Below are positions 1 to 10,223 of a stretch of DNA of 64,000 bases, in pieces. The notes beneath the pieces are model-generated. The model did not search any database, was not told where the DNA came from, and saw only the letters and a program-made list of their open reading frames with translations. Position 1 is the first letter of the stretch, and each line of letters opens with the position of its first letter. The stretch is from Yponomeuta sedellus. Its lineage: Eukaryota > Arthropoda > Insecta > Lepidoptera > Yponomeutidae. The translations under genes were made by a program, and so were the position numbers. Where the stretch lies: the NCBI GenBank assembly GCA_934045075.1, contig OW203721.1:21948672-22012671 (forward strand), in the 5' to 3' direction.

Positions 1-371
1 TTATAAAACTAATCAGTACTCCAAATTAAAAAGTAATATATAGGTACTTTCCCCTGATATCGATGAATCTTAGATTATTTTATATTCTTGTCACGCCTAT
101 TGTATACAAACATGTAAAAAGGGAAAAGAAGTAACTAAAACATATTATGTGGGCCAGTAGGCCGAATAAAACTACGTCGATACGAAGAGGCAGTGTAACT
201 TTAATTTCGATTCAGAAGACAACGAAGTTGTTGAACGTAATAAACCGTCGTAGATTCTGTGTGGCACATCTGTGGTATTTGCATGAAAAAAGATACGATA
301 CCCCTTCAATATTGCTTCAATATTGGCAAATTGTATTTATTTGCGTGTGTATATGCAATGGAGGGAAAAGG

Positions 372-465
372 TTTGACCACTGTCAGGCTCGCGACAAGTA
401 CCCCCCCCCCCCCTCCTCCTTCCTTGTCTCTACCTACCCCTCCGAGATACAGTCGTGAATTTATG
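372..465 (+). repeat. Fragment of RTE-type LINE C-terminus/3' end
   Basis: A degraded match to the block seen better at 5868-5955 and 50588-50690, reading gatcgtggcaagtggcagtc then gggatacaggcgtgag. In the better copies it translates to a DRGKWQSLV-AYPSGIQA-like tail, typical of the last residues of RTE-type reverse transcriptases. Here a poly-C run interrupts it. Confidence 0.45.
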
Positions 466-475
466 CAATGCAGCT

Positions 476-556
476 GAAGCGCTCGTGGCCTAGTCGAACC
501 GAGTGATTGGAATCAATCACTATGGCCTAACCTTCCCGCGAAGCAATAAGAGACGA
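476..556 (+). repeat. 5S-derived SINE, internally deleted copy
   Basis: The extreme 5' end of the 5S-derived SINE (gaagcgctcgtggcctagtc, 476-520) is joined directly to its 3' part (tatggcctaaccttcc, from 521). About 250 bp of the middle is missing. It lies in the opposite orientation to the fuller copy at 1026-1367. Confidence 0.7.
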
Positions 557-590
557 GAGAATCCATATAATATAATGTAATAATATAGGT

Positions 591-810
591 ATTCATGGAC
601 ATATTACACAGATCTCATTAGCCACATATTAAACACAACTAAATGACTTGTGTTACAGATCTCGACGATAGATTTAATACTATAAATACATAGAGAACAT
701 CCAAGACAAACTAGAAAAGTTCGTTTCCTAGTTTGACCCGGCCGGGGATCGAACCGAAGACCTTCGGTTTTACAGTCAGCGTGCCAAACCGCTGCTCCAT
801 CGAGGCCGTC
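591..810 (-). repeat. tRNA-headed SINE family A, copy 1
   Basis: On the minus strand it begins gacggcctcgatggagcagc, a tRNA-like head with box A-like and box B-like (ggttcgatcccc) blocks. The body ends in tgtccatgaat. The same 220-230 bp unit recurs at 10781-11011, 19764-19940, 51617-51870 and 54143-54374. It is non-coding and would depend on a LINE for mobility. Confidence 0.85.
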
Positions 811-1025
811 ATTTTTCAAGAAGGCGTATCGTGTAACGTAATTGCGTCCAACATAACATCACTGGAATGCACCAGACTCACAAGACAGAGCGCGTGTTCC
901 TGAATCACTAACGAACTTTATTCATGCCCTCTGCTTAAAATCTCATTTGAATAATAAGTTTTCGAATTGTCTAGCGCAGCAGAGTCATGTGCTGGGTGCT
1001 GCTTCCCACTTTTATTATTCATGTA

Positions 1026-1367
1026 CGATATCAACCCTTGTATGTCCCCACTGCTGGGGCACGCGTCTCTTCTTGCATCGCGGGAAGGTTAGGCCATACT
1101 CAACCACGGGGGCCAAGACCGGGTTGCTGGAGGATTGTAAGACAATGTCGGGCCTTACTGTCAGAAGTTATCAAGCCGCCAGCCATGTTACATGATGACA
1201 GCCCGCACCAACGCCTTAACGTGCCTTGCGATGCACGGAAGCGCTCGGAAAAATGCCACTAGCGGTAGTCACGGGACGGTCACTCATCCTGCACCTGACC
1301 GCGCCTGTTGTTACTTAACTCAAGTGATTGATTCCAATCACTCGGTTCCGCTAAGCCACGAGCGCTT
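1026..1367 (-). repeat. 5S-derived SINE, near full length
   Basis: Read on the minus strand this is one of the fuller copies of a ~340-bp SINE. The head starts with the agcgctcgtggc block. It is followed by a segment aligning to the 3' two-thirds of insect 5S rRNA: gagttaag, then gcgcggtcaggtgcaggatg with the C-box-like GGATGNGTGACCG. The body then reads aagccgttggtgc, gtcatgtaa and ccccagcagtggggacatac, ending gggttgatatcg. The 5S part lies at about 1268-1330. Confidence 0.85.
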
Positions 1368-1379
1368 CGTGTACGCTCC

Positions 1380-1890
1380 CAACAAATGAACTGTCTTTTG
1401 CAAATGATATCATTCCGTAGTAGGTATCACTACTTAACCTCCTAACACCTAGAGTCCTATACATAAGACGGCGGATATAACTTTCTCAATTCAATTCCAA
1501 TGAACTTTAAGTAGGACATCTGGAAAACTTCTGGGTTCTTACTGTTCTTACGGTTAAATAATTTTTAAAACTTCTTTGTACAAATGTTTTTTTTTTTCAA
1601 AATTTACGTAGTTTTAGAAAATTCGGAGTAGTTTTATCTGCAGTGGATAAGAGGTTAAAAATTGATTTTTTTAAGATATAGGCCTCAACGATTGGCAGGA
1701 TGAAATAAACAAGTCGTGTCATGGGTAACTGTCATTAATGGATTAATAAATTACTCGTTAGCGCAGACAAGCGAAACAGAATGAGGCAACTAATCTCCGA
1801 ACAAGGAGTTCGGACCGGACTCCGGACTCTGGTGCAAGCCATAAAAATAATTCACTAAATTGTTATCGCTGTTCAATATGTCCATGAGAA
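1380..1890. other. AT-rich spacer, nothing recognised
   Basis: There is no supported coding frame, RNA gene or repeat boundary here, only short homopolymer runs. Confidence 0.5.
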
Positions 1891-1895
1891 CATAG

Positions 1896-1944
1896 GCGAG
1901 GTTTTTTTTATGTAGTCTTTATAGGCTACAGAAAAAAAACCTCG
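1896..1944. repeat. Hairpin with 13-14 bp stem
   Basis: GCGAGGTTTTTTT and its complement AAAAAAACCTCGC flank a loop that itself pairs partly (tgtag/ctaca). It directly precedes a moth repeat fragment. Confidence 0.7.
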
Positions 1945-1959
1945 CGTTTATACGTTGCG

Positions 1960-2100
1960 TTTATACGCCCCACTGCAGGGCACAGTCCTTCTCTCAGACA
2001 CATAGTATGGGCTTAATTACCACGCGTGCCCACCGCGGATTGGCAACACAAAAAATACTCAGGTTTCCTCACGATGTTTTCCTTCACAGTTAGCGATAGC
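1960..2100 (+). repeat. Interspersed repeat, 'cctcacgatgttttcc' family
   Basis: The order is cgccccactgcagggcacag, cgtgcccaccgcggattgg and ggtttcctcacgatgttttc. The same order recurs at 17228-17405 and 26284-26400, and in reverse near 18950-19225. I know this block as a common moth repeat whose consensus ends in a tRNA-like or LINE-like tail. No function is visible. Confidence 0.7.
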
Positions 2101-2329
2101 GAAGTTTATTAAATTCACGTCTAATTTTTTTAAAACCCATACATCAAGTGTCTATAAGTATCTTTTTTCTTTTTTCTTCTTCTTCTTCTTATCTTTCTTC
2201 TTTCTTCTTTCTTATCTTTGTTCAAAACTTCCATATCTGAATGTATATAAATCTTATTTATAAAAATATCGAGTGACTGTGTTTGTTATCGAACTTCTCC
2301 GAAACGCCATCCACCGATTTATATATATT

Positions 2330-2755
2330 GTTCTGTGTATGGGTGGGTCTGATAATAGACTAATAAATATGGCAAAACAAGGTTTGGAGCAGAGATATAA
2401 AGTGTTTATGTACCCGTATAAAGTAAAGTGGGCCCAGCAGTCTATAATAGACTGCCAAACTCTATTAAAAAAGACAGCACCTCCTACAATCAATTTAAAA
2501 TCAAATTAAGAAAGAGGCTATTAGAAAATACCTTTCACAGAAGAATTTCTTTGTATGCCAATAGTCATGTAAATATAAGAATAAATGCAATGAAAAAAGT
2601 ATATTCAATAACGTATTTTTCATACCTATTTTTTTAATATTATATAATGTATTTTTTTTTGTACATAGACATTGAATAATAATAATAATAACAAGATGTA
2701 TGACATGTAACTCTTAATAAGTTATCAATAAATTATCTGTATCTGTATCTGTACA
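2330..2755 (+). pseudogene. CR1-type LINE 3' fragment (RT C-terminus plus tail)
   Basis: A frame from about 2428 reads a YNRLPNSIKK motif followed by FKIKLRKRLLE, matching the extreme C-terminus of CR1/Jockey-like reverse transcriptases (YNxLPxxIK...FKxxLKxxL). It is followed by an AT-rich 3' UTR, an AATAAA-like signal and a tail of atctgt repeats near 2735-2755, as in CR1-type elements. It is 5'-truncated: no EN or RT core is present. It appears inserted in an older repeat (2240-2325). Confidence 0.7.
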
Positions 2756-2844
2756 ACTAATAGGACTATGTAGATACACTATGTAGGACACTGCAGATGT
2801 TACACGCGTTATTTGTTATCCAAAAAACAAGTAAAATAAATAAA

Positions 2845-3015
2845 GAGGCCTTATGGTTGGCTTGATAACTTCTGACAGTAAGGCCCGCCACTGTCTTACA
2901 ATCGTCCACCATCCCGGACTTGGCTCCCGTGGTGGAGTATGGCTTAAACTTCCTGCGATGCAGGAAGAGACCCTTACCCCAGCAGTGGGGATTTACAAAT
3001 TGTTGATATATCAAC
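2845..3015 (+). repeat. 5S-derived SINE, 5'-truncated
   Basis: The body and 3' end only: gataacttctgacagtaagg through ccccagcagtggggatttac. Its 3' end, ttgttgatatatcaacac, followed by tacaacaattattt, is shared with the copy at 11325-11447, so the two form a tail subtype. Confidence 0.8.
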
Positions 3016-3019
3016 ACTA

Positions 3020-3660
3020 CAACAATTATTTAAGTCCATCATTTATTTCATAATTTTACGATGTTTTCTTAAACCACATTGGCTGCTTCCAGCGACTACC
3101 GTGGTTCACAGATCGCTTCCGTTTAGTTTTGGGGACGTACAGGGGTTAATATCGAAGAAAAATTACAGGGTACATCCATGCAGTAATAATGAACTTAATC
3201 TCACTGCCGCTGTGCCAGCACTGAATTTCAGCCTTTGGGTTATTATTAAAATGTGTAATACCTGAAAAACGTCAATCAGATTGTGTTTTACATAGAGCTT
3301 TTCACGTTACTCCCAGATTTATGTTAATGGAAATATCAAGGTCTATTTTAACAATTTTATATTTTACGCGCTTATAAATAAAGTATGAGAGTGGCATACA
3401 GCCTACAGTAAATTATATTCCCAGGCTTAGCATTGTTCGATGGACTTTCCCGTGTTAAGTAGTCTATACAGAAAAAAAAACCGATGGTTTGTACAATATA
3501 AAAATCTTAATAGCAGTTTACATAATGGTTTATTAGTAAAAACATGTTTTATGGTTCCCCTGTTTCTCCCGTTGTAGCCGATATTTTCATGGAAGACTTC
3601 TAGGCCTGCGAACTGCGCCCGTCCCACCAAGGTTCTATAAGCGATATGAACGTCACAGCT
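3020..3660. other. Spacer, nothing recognised
   Basis: No repeat or coding match was found. Short open frames here lack composition or motif support. Confidence 0.4.
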
Positions 3661-3663
3661 AGT

Positions 3664-3830
3664 TAATTAAGATAAGATAAGATAAAGTTTATTATTTCCA
3701 AAAAAATGTTTTACATAGTACTACTGTTACTTAAGAATATTACAAAATTGGATTTTCCTTAAAAGCTAGACGTTGGACCTCATACTAAGCAGAGCATGTA
3801 TCGTGAGGGCCAAAATTACGATATGATATG
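3664..3830 (-). repeat. LINE 3' UTR tail with (TTATC)n
   Basis: The minus strand reads ...aataataaactttatcttat, then further ttatc units. That is a LINE-type polyadenylation-like signal followed by a short tandem tail. No coding part remains. Confidence 0.5.
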
Positions 3831-3864
3831 TCGATGACACTTTTGCTATATTACTTACTAGCGA

Positions 3865-4692
3865 TATAACGGCTTTCTTGACCACCTTAACTCCATAAAC
3901 AACAAGATCCAGTTTACAATGGAGTTAGAAGCAGACTGTTCTTTAGCTTTCTTAGATGTTTTAGTCGTCAGGAATCCAAATGGAACTTGAGGACATACAG
4001 TTTATAGGAAAAAGACCCATACTGATAGGTACCTAAACGATGAGTCTCACCATCACCATTTTCAGTTGTCTACCGTTGGGAAATCTCTGTTACAGAGAGC
4101 TCACCGAATCTGCGACAAGGACCATCTACCTGTGGAACTCCAGCATGTCAAACAAGTACTTCGTGCAAACAAGCTACAAGCTCCGCGTGTCCGTCGCGGA
4201 GGATATGTCAAACCCAGTTCCAGCCTACCTGCCTTTCGTGAGAGGAGTGACTGACAAATTGGGAGTATTTTGAAACGCGCTTCAATCAGGACCATCTACA
4301 AGCCGCCAAGAAAGATACACCAATTCATGCTAAGTATCAAGCACAGGATTCCCTTACAAGAGGCCGGGGTATACAAGCTTGACTGTGAATGTGGTTCCTC
4401 GTACATTGGTCAAACCAAGCGTACCATAGCTGAACGGGTGAAGGAACATGTCGCGGACGTGAAACATAAGCGCTCTGGTAGATCTGCAGTCAGCGAACAT
4501 ACACTTAGCGGTACCAACCACTTTATACATTTCGATAAAGTTAAAGTTCTACCCCGAGAAGACCGTTTCTTCCCTAGAATGATACGCGAGGCATTAGAGA
4601 TCCGCCGGCATCCAAATTTTAATAGAGATCGGGGTTGGAACATACCGGCAGCATGGGAACCAGTGCTTAAGTGCATGAGACCCCCTTGCTAG
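3865..4692 (+). pseudogene. Penelope-like element: RT C-terminal part plus GIY-YIG endonuclease
   Basis: One reading frame runs from about 3871 to 4692, interrupted only by in-frame TGA codons at 3988-3990 and 4252-4254. The order is [39 protein letters not shown], then a linker, as in the RT thumb and linker of Penelope-like elements. A GIY-YIG nuclease follows in the 140-residue segment from 4270: GVY at 33-35, YIG at 45-47, the conserved Arg near 55, and REALEI with Glu near 109-111 and a following Asn. All key nuclease residues are present. The N-terminal RT fingers and palm are missing (5' truncation). In this family the nuclease nicks the target for target-primed reverse transcription. 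Confidence 0.9.
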
Positions 4693-5085
4693 AAGTTTGA
4701 CTGTGAATTTAATTTTAATTTCAATTGATTAATAATCAATATTTTTAAGTTCATGTAAAATAATAGGGTTATAAATTTTATTTTAACTTCAATTACCTAC
4801 TAATAATCAATATTGTTGACTTTATATAAAACAATTGGTTTGCCTATTTGGAAACGTAGGTGACTTCATAATTAACTTTTGTAATTATTGCTGAGGTTAA
4901 TAAACTAACAGATAATGCTTTCAAAAAGACGGCTGTCATCTCAGTCATCCGAGACCATGGCACCTAAAAAAAAGTACTGAGAAGTCGGAAAATTGTAAAA
5001 ATTTAATAAACGAGTAAAATCCGTATAAAAACAGTTTGTATTATGTCTAATGCTCGTGTTAACCTTAGAAAATACTGTATTTATT
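4693..5085 (+). repeat. Penelope-like element 3' UTR and LTR-like end
   Basis: AT-rich sequence with two copies of aataatcaatatt is followed by ctcagtcatccgagaccatg, then aaaatccgtataaaaacagt, atgtctaatgctcgtgttaa and ccttagaaaatac. The second half matches 56040-56195, where the intact form gtgccgaaacgtcgg is kept. It is the element's terminal (LTR-like) region. Confidence 0.75.
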
Positions 5086-5309
5086 TACTTTGTTTTACAA
5101 ATTAGTCGAATGTTTTATCTTCTAGGTATTGTTATATTCTTGGCCGCTCGACACTATCGAATAATTGGCTCGTACTTGTATAATAAAACTAACAGACTAA
5201 ATAACATATACCCATTAACTGGTTCGAAATGTAAAACTGTAGTAGCAAAGTGGCTTCAAGACTTATCATATGATGAAACAGAATCTCTATTATCTAAACG
5301 TAAATAAAC

Positions 5310-5865
5310 AAATTCATACAAAACAAAACAAATAATAAGATATACAAATAAACTAAAAAACATATAATTATATAAAATAACTAATACATCCCATCAACTG
5401 TCGTACTCGTTTACTATAACACCCTCATACATACACACAGACACACCCTCACACACATACATACACCCTCATACACACCCTCACACACACACCGTATCAC
5501 TCAAACAATGTAATTTGTTTTAAGCGTGTAACTAGCATCTATAAGTAAATACTCAAACAGCAATGTAATAAAATAAGTTAAATTTTCCAGAAAGAAGGCG
5601 TTGTTGTCTGTCATACATTTTTTTACTAGTACAGACAACATCGTTATAATCTTATCATCAGTAAAATATAATTACATTTACATCAAGAATGCTAAAATAG
5701 GCTAAGAGAATTGTTATACTTCTTTTGAAATAAATAAATTTCAATTTCAATTTTATTAAATATTGTGATTAATTATTTTTTTAATGCTTGATTGATTTTT
5801 TAATCATTGTGGATTTTTTAAGGTGTAGTAGGGCGTAGCTTCATTGACTAATGAACGTTGACGAA
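5310..5865. other. AT-rich spacer with (CA)-rich simple repeat
   Basis: Positions 5405-5500 are CA-rich with repeated acaccctca blocks. The rest is AT-rich with no recognised element. Confidence 0.6.
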
Positions 5866-5867
5866 GC

Positions 5868-5955
5868 GAAGGTCAGGATCGTGGCAAGTGGCAGTCTCTG
5901 GTCTCTGCCTATCCCTACTTCTAGGATACAGGCGTGAGTTTATGAGATGAGACGG
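5868..5955 (+). repeat. RTE-type LINE C-terminal/3' fragment
   Basis: Gatcgtggcaagtggcagtc translates as DRGKWQS and continues SLVSAYP, then a stop and aggatacaggcgtgag. It is the same block as 372-465 and 50588-50690. The basic-W-x2-L-x2-AY pattern is the usual end of RTE-like reverse transcriptases. Confidence 0.55.
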
Positions 5956-6319
5956 TGAGTTAGTTAGAGTGGCAATATTAGGCATATTTTTGGATTGGTG
6001 CAAGGTGGACTAAGAGTGAATACGGTAGCAGGCATCGAGTATACCTTTATGTCGACAATTTTTCCAGTATCGAAACACGTCGCCGCTGTAAACTCCCGAC
6101 TCCACTCTTTACGACCGGTCCCGCAATCGTAAATCGTAACAGAATGATTGCTCACTGAGCACTTGACAGTAAAATTCTGTAGGGAAAAAAAGCAGAAAAT
6201 GACTTGGGCGCGAATGAAAAAAAGCCATTCGATGCAAGTTCTGTTGCTCTACCTATATTGTTGGTCCCTAGGTAGTAGGGAGACAGAAGCTGGGATGAAT
6301 TTTATTCTTTTTTTATTGT

Positions 6320-6660
6320 CGATATCAACCCTTGGATCTCTCCACTTCTAGGGCACGGGTCTCTTCCTGCATCGCAGGAAGGTTAGGCCATACTCCACCA
6401 CGGAGGCCAACTCCGGTGTAAGACACTGGCGGACCTTACTGTCAGAAGTTATCAATCCGCCCATAAGTCCTCTGAAATGGCTTAAGGACTGCCATCACAT
6501 GACAGCCGGCACCAACGGCTTAGTGTTACTTGCGAAGCACGGAAGCGCTCGGAAAAAATGCCACTAGCGGTAGTCACGGGACAGTCACCCATACTGCACC
6601 TGGCTGGCCCTGTTATTGCATAACTCAAGTGATTGATTGGAATCACTTGCGTTAAGCAAC
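6320..6660 (-). repeat. 5S-derived SINE, near full length
   Basis: Gatatcaaccc at the left end, hence the 3' end of the minus-strand element, through the 5S-like head at about 6565-6640. Point changes have eroded the C-box (atgggtgactg). Confidence 0.85.
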
Positions 6661-6664
6661 CAGT

Positions 6665-7320
6665 CTTACATCCCCTAGGTGAAGCAGAGGGCGTCCATAG
6701 ATGTCCTCCATCGTGGTCGGTCTTGCAGGGCATCACCCTTCACCTCGCTATACGCCATTCTGATGCTCGCCGCTTCTGCTAACACAGTGCGACGCCAGGT
6801 TTGACCAGGAAGTTCTCGCTTTCTATTCCCTTGGAGATTCCAGTCCTAAGCTTGCTTGGGTATGTAATCGGGACCCCTACGGAGCGTGTGGCCCACAGAA
6901 CATAAAAAAAGAGTAGAAGTCGTAAGTGGGCGGTGCCCGCGTGCCTCACATAGGCAATGTATTGCCTATGCGTAGTCGGTGACAGTTTTGTTGACTTCAG
7001 TTGCCGTGCGCTTCTAGTAAAGAAAAAATGGTGAAAACTTTATTAAAATGCCTTGTTATGCTATGTTAGAGAGCAAAAATAAAAGTTGGGGACCAAAATA
7101 TACCGATTATGCCGTAACATTTCATCTGTAAGACGTATTTCATTGTATTTTTAATTAAAATTGTAATGACATGAACACGGAAACCAATCCGAAAATGAGA
7201 AAGTGAAACCACCTTTATTTACTGGTTAGTAAAGTTAAATTTTCATTGAAGAAAGTGTACATTCTCTAGAAATTTCTGTCGAAATTTGAATTCTACTCGA
7301 TTACGGATGGGGGCACACAT
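6665..7320. other. Spacer with small palindrome
   Basis: The only structure I can support is a perfect palindrome at 6949-6970 (cataggcaat / attgcctatg). No coding match was seen. Confidence 0.4.
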
Positions 7321-7335
7321 GATACAAATCTGTCG

Positions 7336-7379
7336 ATAATTAGTTGTCTATGACTTAGTAGTAATGGACAACTAATTAT
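7336..7379. repeat. 13-bp inverted repeat
   Basis: ATAATTAGTTGTC at 7336-7348 and its exact complement at 7367-7379 leave an 18-nt loop. It could be a decayed MITE terminus. Confidence 0.6.
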
Positions 7380-7444
7380 GGCATGTACCAATAACTTTGT
7401 TTAATTTCAAAGTTACGTACATTTGCGAATTTGCAGTCGCAATA

Positions 7445-7680
7445 CCACACGCTAACGGTGAAGGAAAACCTCGTGAGGAAACCCGCGACTTGGTTGGCTC
7501 CGCACGTATTGACTAGTCTTTCCTGTGGGCTAGGCCGACTAAGCTGTCTGGATGGTATGGGTGCTGGGCAAGCCTACACCATCTATAAAACCATGACCCA
7601 GGCACTACAGCGTCGGAGTGGTCCCTATACCCATCTAGTGTGAGTGAAGATACCACTGGACGCTGTATAAATCATCTCAT
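7445..7680. repeat. Probable repeat fragment (gaaggaaaacctcgtgagga)
   Basis: The block ggtgaaggaaaacctcgtga is the reverse complement of the tcacgatgttttccttcac motif of the family at 1960-2100. Downstream GC-richer sequence to 7680 looks repeat-derived but matches nothing else in this window. Confidence 0.45.
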
Positions 7681-7825
7681 TAAGTAGATGCAGAAAGGCC
7701 AATATTATTATTATTTAGTAGTCATACATGCTTAACGGTACTTAGGTATTATAAATTCCAATTCGTCTAAGTGGGTAAAATAATTATTGTTAGTTTATAC
7801 CTACTTCCTAAGTGCCTTTTCATAT

Positions 7826-7950
7826 GCACCCGGTCGCCGTCCGGTCGCCGGGCCGGGTAAAGTAGTAATGTATGAGCTCCGGTCGCCGGCTGGTCGTTGT
7901 GCATGTGAAATCTGTCATTGGAGCTCATACATTACTTTTCATACAAGACA
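7826..7950. repeat. Inverted-repeat (MITE-like) element
   Basis: AGTAATGTATGAGCTCC (7864-7880) is exactly repeated in reverse complement at 7920-7936, with GC-rich ggtcgccgg motifs between and to the left. It is small and palindromic. No clear target-site duplication was found. Confidence 0.5.
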
Positions 7951-8239
7951 TGACATGAGCACATACAAGACATGAGCACAGCTAGATCGCGATATAGTTT
8001 TTCTTCACTAGTTTATCAGGGACTGAAATATTTAAGAAACTATCAAAGTAATTTTAGTCTTACATTTTTAAATATTCCAACCGAGATGTAAAGTAAGGTT
8101 ATCGAAAACGACTCATATGGTTTTTTTTACTTCAGTTTAAAACATTAAGTAAATTACTTATTATATTGTTTACCTGTTCGAGTGGTTATTCTCTGATTTT
8201 TGTTTTGTTATGTTATTTGTTTTATACTTTTTTATTATT

Positions 8240-8536
8240 CTGCTATTTACTCTTAATACTTCAACCCCTTTGACAACAGCAAACCGAGGCAATGATAAAA
8301 CAACCCTCTCGGAATCAAAACAATTTGGAAGTAAGTTTTCGTTTAGTTTTCCTAAGGAAACCAGCTACGAAATTAAAATGGAACGCAGCGATAAGAAGGC
8401 AAAATTGGTTCCCAACGAAGATGAGCACAACATATTCAGAGCATTTTCATGAACACTTTATAATAACTAAAAAAGGCGGAAGGTGGCACTTATGTGATGC
8501 AGCAATACCAGAAAAATGTGCTTCACTTCCAGGTTA
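8240..8536 (+). pseudogene. Degenerate THAP-domain exon
   Basis: Two overlapping frames together spell most of a THAP zinc-finger domain. The first gives KQFGSKFSFSFPKE. After a frameshift near 8370-8380 the second gives KWNAAIRRQNWFPTK, YSEHF and GGRWHL-DAAIP. In THAP domains the motif is CSEHF, so the third zinc ligand has mutated to Tyr. The N-terminal C-x2-4-C pair is not seen. The frame ends at CCAG/GTTAGA, a possible splice donor. THAP domains bind DNA in P-element-type transposases and in host proteins. Which source applies cannot be told from this fragment. Confidence 0.65.
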
Positions 8537-8599
8537 GACTCTTGCGTATAAATTAAATTATATTAGTACAATCATTAATTAATATTACGTATGAAACAT

Positions 8600-8700
8600 G
8601 GCGTACAGATAGACAAGGATCTGAATTGAGTCGTAGAATAATATGTCCCGTGTTATAATTTCTAACGCCGGCGAAGCAGCGGGTTAAAGCTAGTTTTAGA
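8600..8700 (-). repeat. Moth repeat fragment (actagctttaacccgctgct)
   Basis: The minus strand starts actagctttaacccgctg and continues cttcgccggcg. It is the same kind of 5' block as at 55010 (actagcttttgcccgcgact). Confidence 0.5.
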
Positions 8701-9300
8701 GATAACATTTTAAAATATGAAATCTACCACATTGTTTGTTTTATTTGTGCATCTATCCACGCTATTAGTATTAATTCTTTATTGCACAAAAGATAATGTA
8801 AAAAAGATGCATTTTCTACCAGTCAACCAGCAGGCAAAAAAGAAATAGCTAAAAATACTTCTGAGTACCGGTAGTATTCGTATTCGACCGATAATGTGTT
8901 AAACTGTTTGTATAATTTGTCGATAGGTTCTCCCTATCGACAAACTAGAACTCGCATTGTCCCATCCCAAACTGAGAATGTACTTGTTTTTCAATTTTGA
9001 ACTTTATGTGTTACTAGGTAAAAGTTCTTTTCGGTCCGACGCGATGGTAGTTCCATCTAGTGTAGAGTAGCGTAACTACAAAATGTCAACCTTAATTTCG
9101 TCATTGTCATTTGACTTTTATCATTGTTTACATAATGAAAAGGTGCATATTTTACTTGAAACTTTTATGATGTACACCTTTTTGGCATAGACTTTATTTA
9201 CCAATGGCAGCTTGGCATTCGTAGTGTGCGTTTGGTTTATGTGTATCAGTTTGGTTACACTGGTTTTCGTACTAATGTGTCATGTCACTACTTCTACTCT
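8700..9300. other. Spacer with one hairpin
   Basis: A perfect hairpin TTTGTCGATAGG / CCTATCGACAAA lies at about 8916-8944. No coding or repeat match is otherwise visible. Confidence 0.5.
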
Positions 9301-9432
9301 TTTTTTATGTTCTGTGGTGTGGCCAATCCATCTCCACTTGCGGCGCTTGATTTGGCTGTCGATCGGGCTCTCGTAGCATTTCTCTAAAATCGTGCACTTA
9401 CGAGTAAAAACTGCTATAATTTTTATATTGAT

Positions 9433-9630
9433 ATGTGTATAAGATCAGAATTCTTCTTTGTAAATACAATGGATTACCGTCTTAAGTTTTGCCGTCCACC
9501 CGACGCCTACGTACTGGACCGACAATCTGAAGAAGGTAGTTGGCAGTGGCTGGATGAGGATGGCCGAGGCAGAGGGAAGTGGCGTGCCTTGGTAGAGGCC
9601 TATGACCAGCAGTGGACGGATACAGGCTGA
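9433..9630 (+). pseudogene. RTE-type LINE C-terminal fragment
   Basis: The frame ending at 9630 carries WQWLDEDGRGRGKWRALVEA followed by YDQQWTDTG and a stop. The pattern W-x(n)-RxKWRxLxEAYxQQW is the conserved end of RTE-clade proteins. Everything upstream (EN and RT core) is absent. It sits 20 bp from a MITE. Confidence 0.65.
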
Positions 9631-9650
9631 TTGATTGAAGTTTTTCCGTA

Positions 9651-9747
9651 CAGTCGACAGCAAACCGTCATTAATATCCATGCGCTCTAATCCCTTAAGT
9701 TAAGGGCGACTGCACCAAAAATGTTAATGTTCATGTGCTGTCGACTG
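9651..9747. mobile_element. 97-bp mariner-type MITE, TA target duplication
   Basis: CAGTCGACAGCA at the left end and its exact complement at the right are flanked on both sides by TA (9649-9650 and 9748-9749). Terminal repeats of this kind plus a TA duplication are the Tc1/mariner signature. There is no coding capacity. Relatives: 58964-59062 and the half-copy at 42791-42880. Confidence 0.85.
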
Positions 9748-10223
9748 TACGATAGCTGAACTAGTAGCGGTCTGAAAATGTTTACCACCTTAAGGTTGGT
9801 AATTGCATGCACAAATCTATGCCACATGGTCGATGATAATTATGTGAATAGGCATAGAGCATAGAAGAAGCAATAGAGATTCACCCAAGCGAGGTTGCCA
9901 TGGTTTTACAATCAAATTTCAATCCTAGTATTTTTGATAAATGTCATTGTAAAAAATTCAATTATGTCAACTTTTAAATAAAGAAAAGAGTTTCATCATC
10001 ATGAATGAAAAACATGAAAAACGTCATGAATACTCTTTTTGTTAGAATCGATGCTACAACTATTAAAAAGTAATACGTACCTAGATATAGCATTTTAGCC
10101 TTTATGCACACAGTGTGCTAAAGAATCTAATTTGAAAACTGATAAACATTTAGACCGCGACCGTACAGTACAATGATAGCATTTTTTTCCTAGGTTAAAA
10201 ATATTATGCCGTATGCCTATTTA

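Noticed and set aside
1268..1330. Genuine 5S rRNA gene or pseudogene array
   Set aside because: The 5' third of 5S is replaced, the segment is always fused to the same unrelated body, and copies are dispersed on both strands, so it is a SINE.
5050..5307. 85-codon frame as a membrane protein
   Set aside because: Its start lies in the Penelope-like terminal repeat (tgctcgtgttaaccttagaa), and the rest is AT-rich.
8210..8290. Signal peptide-like N-terminus MLFVLYFFIILLF
   Set aside because: The T-rich DNA gives a hydrophobic run, and the frame leads into the decayed THAP exon with no matching secreted family.
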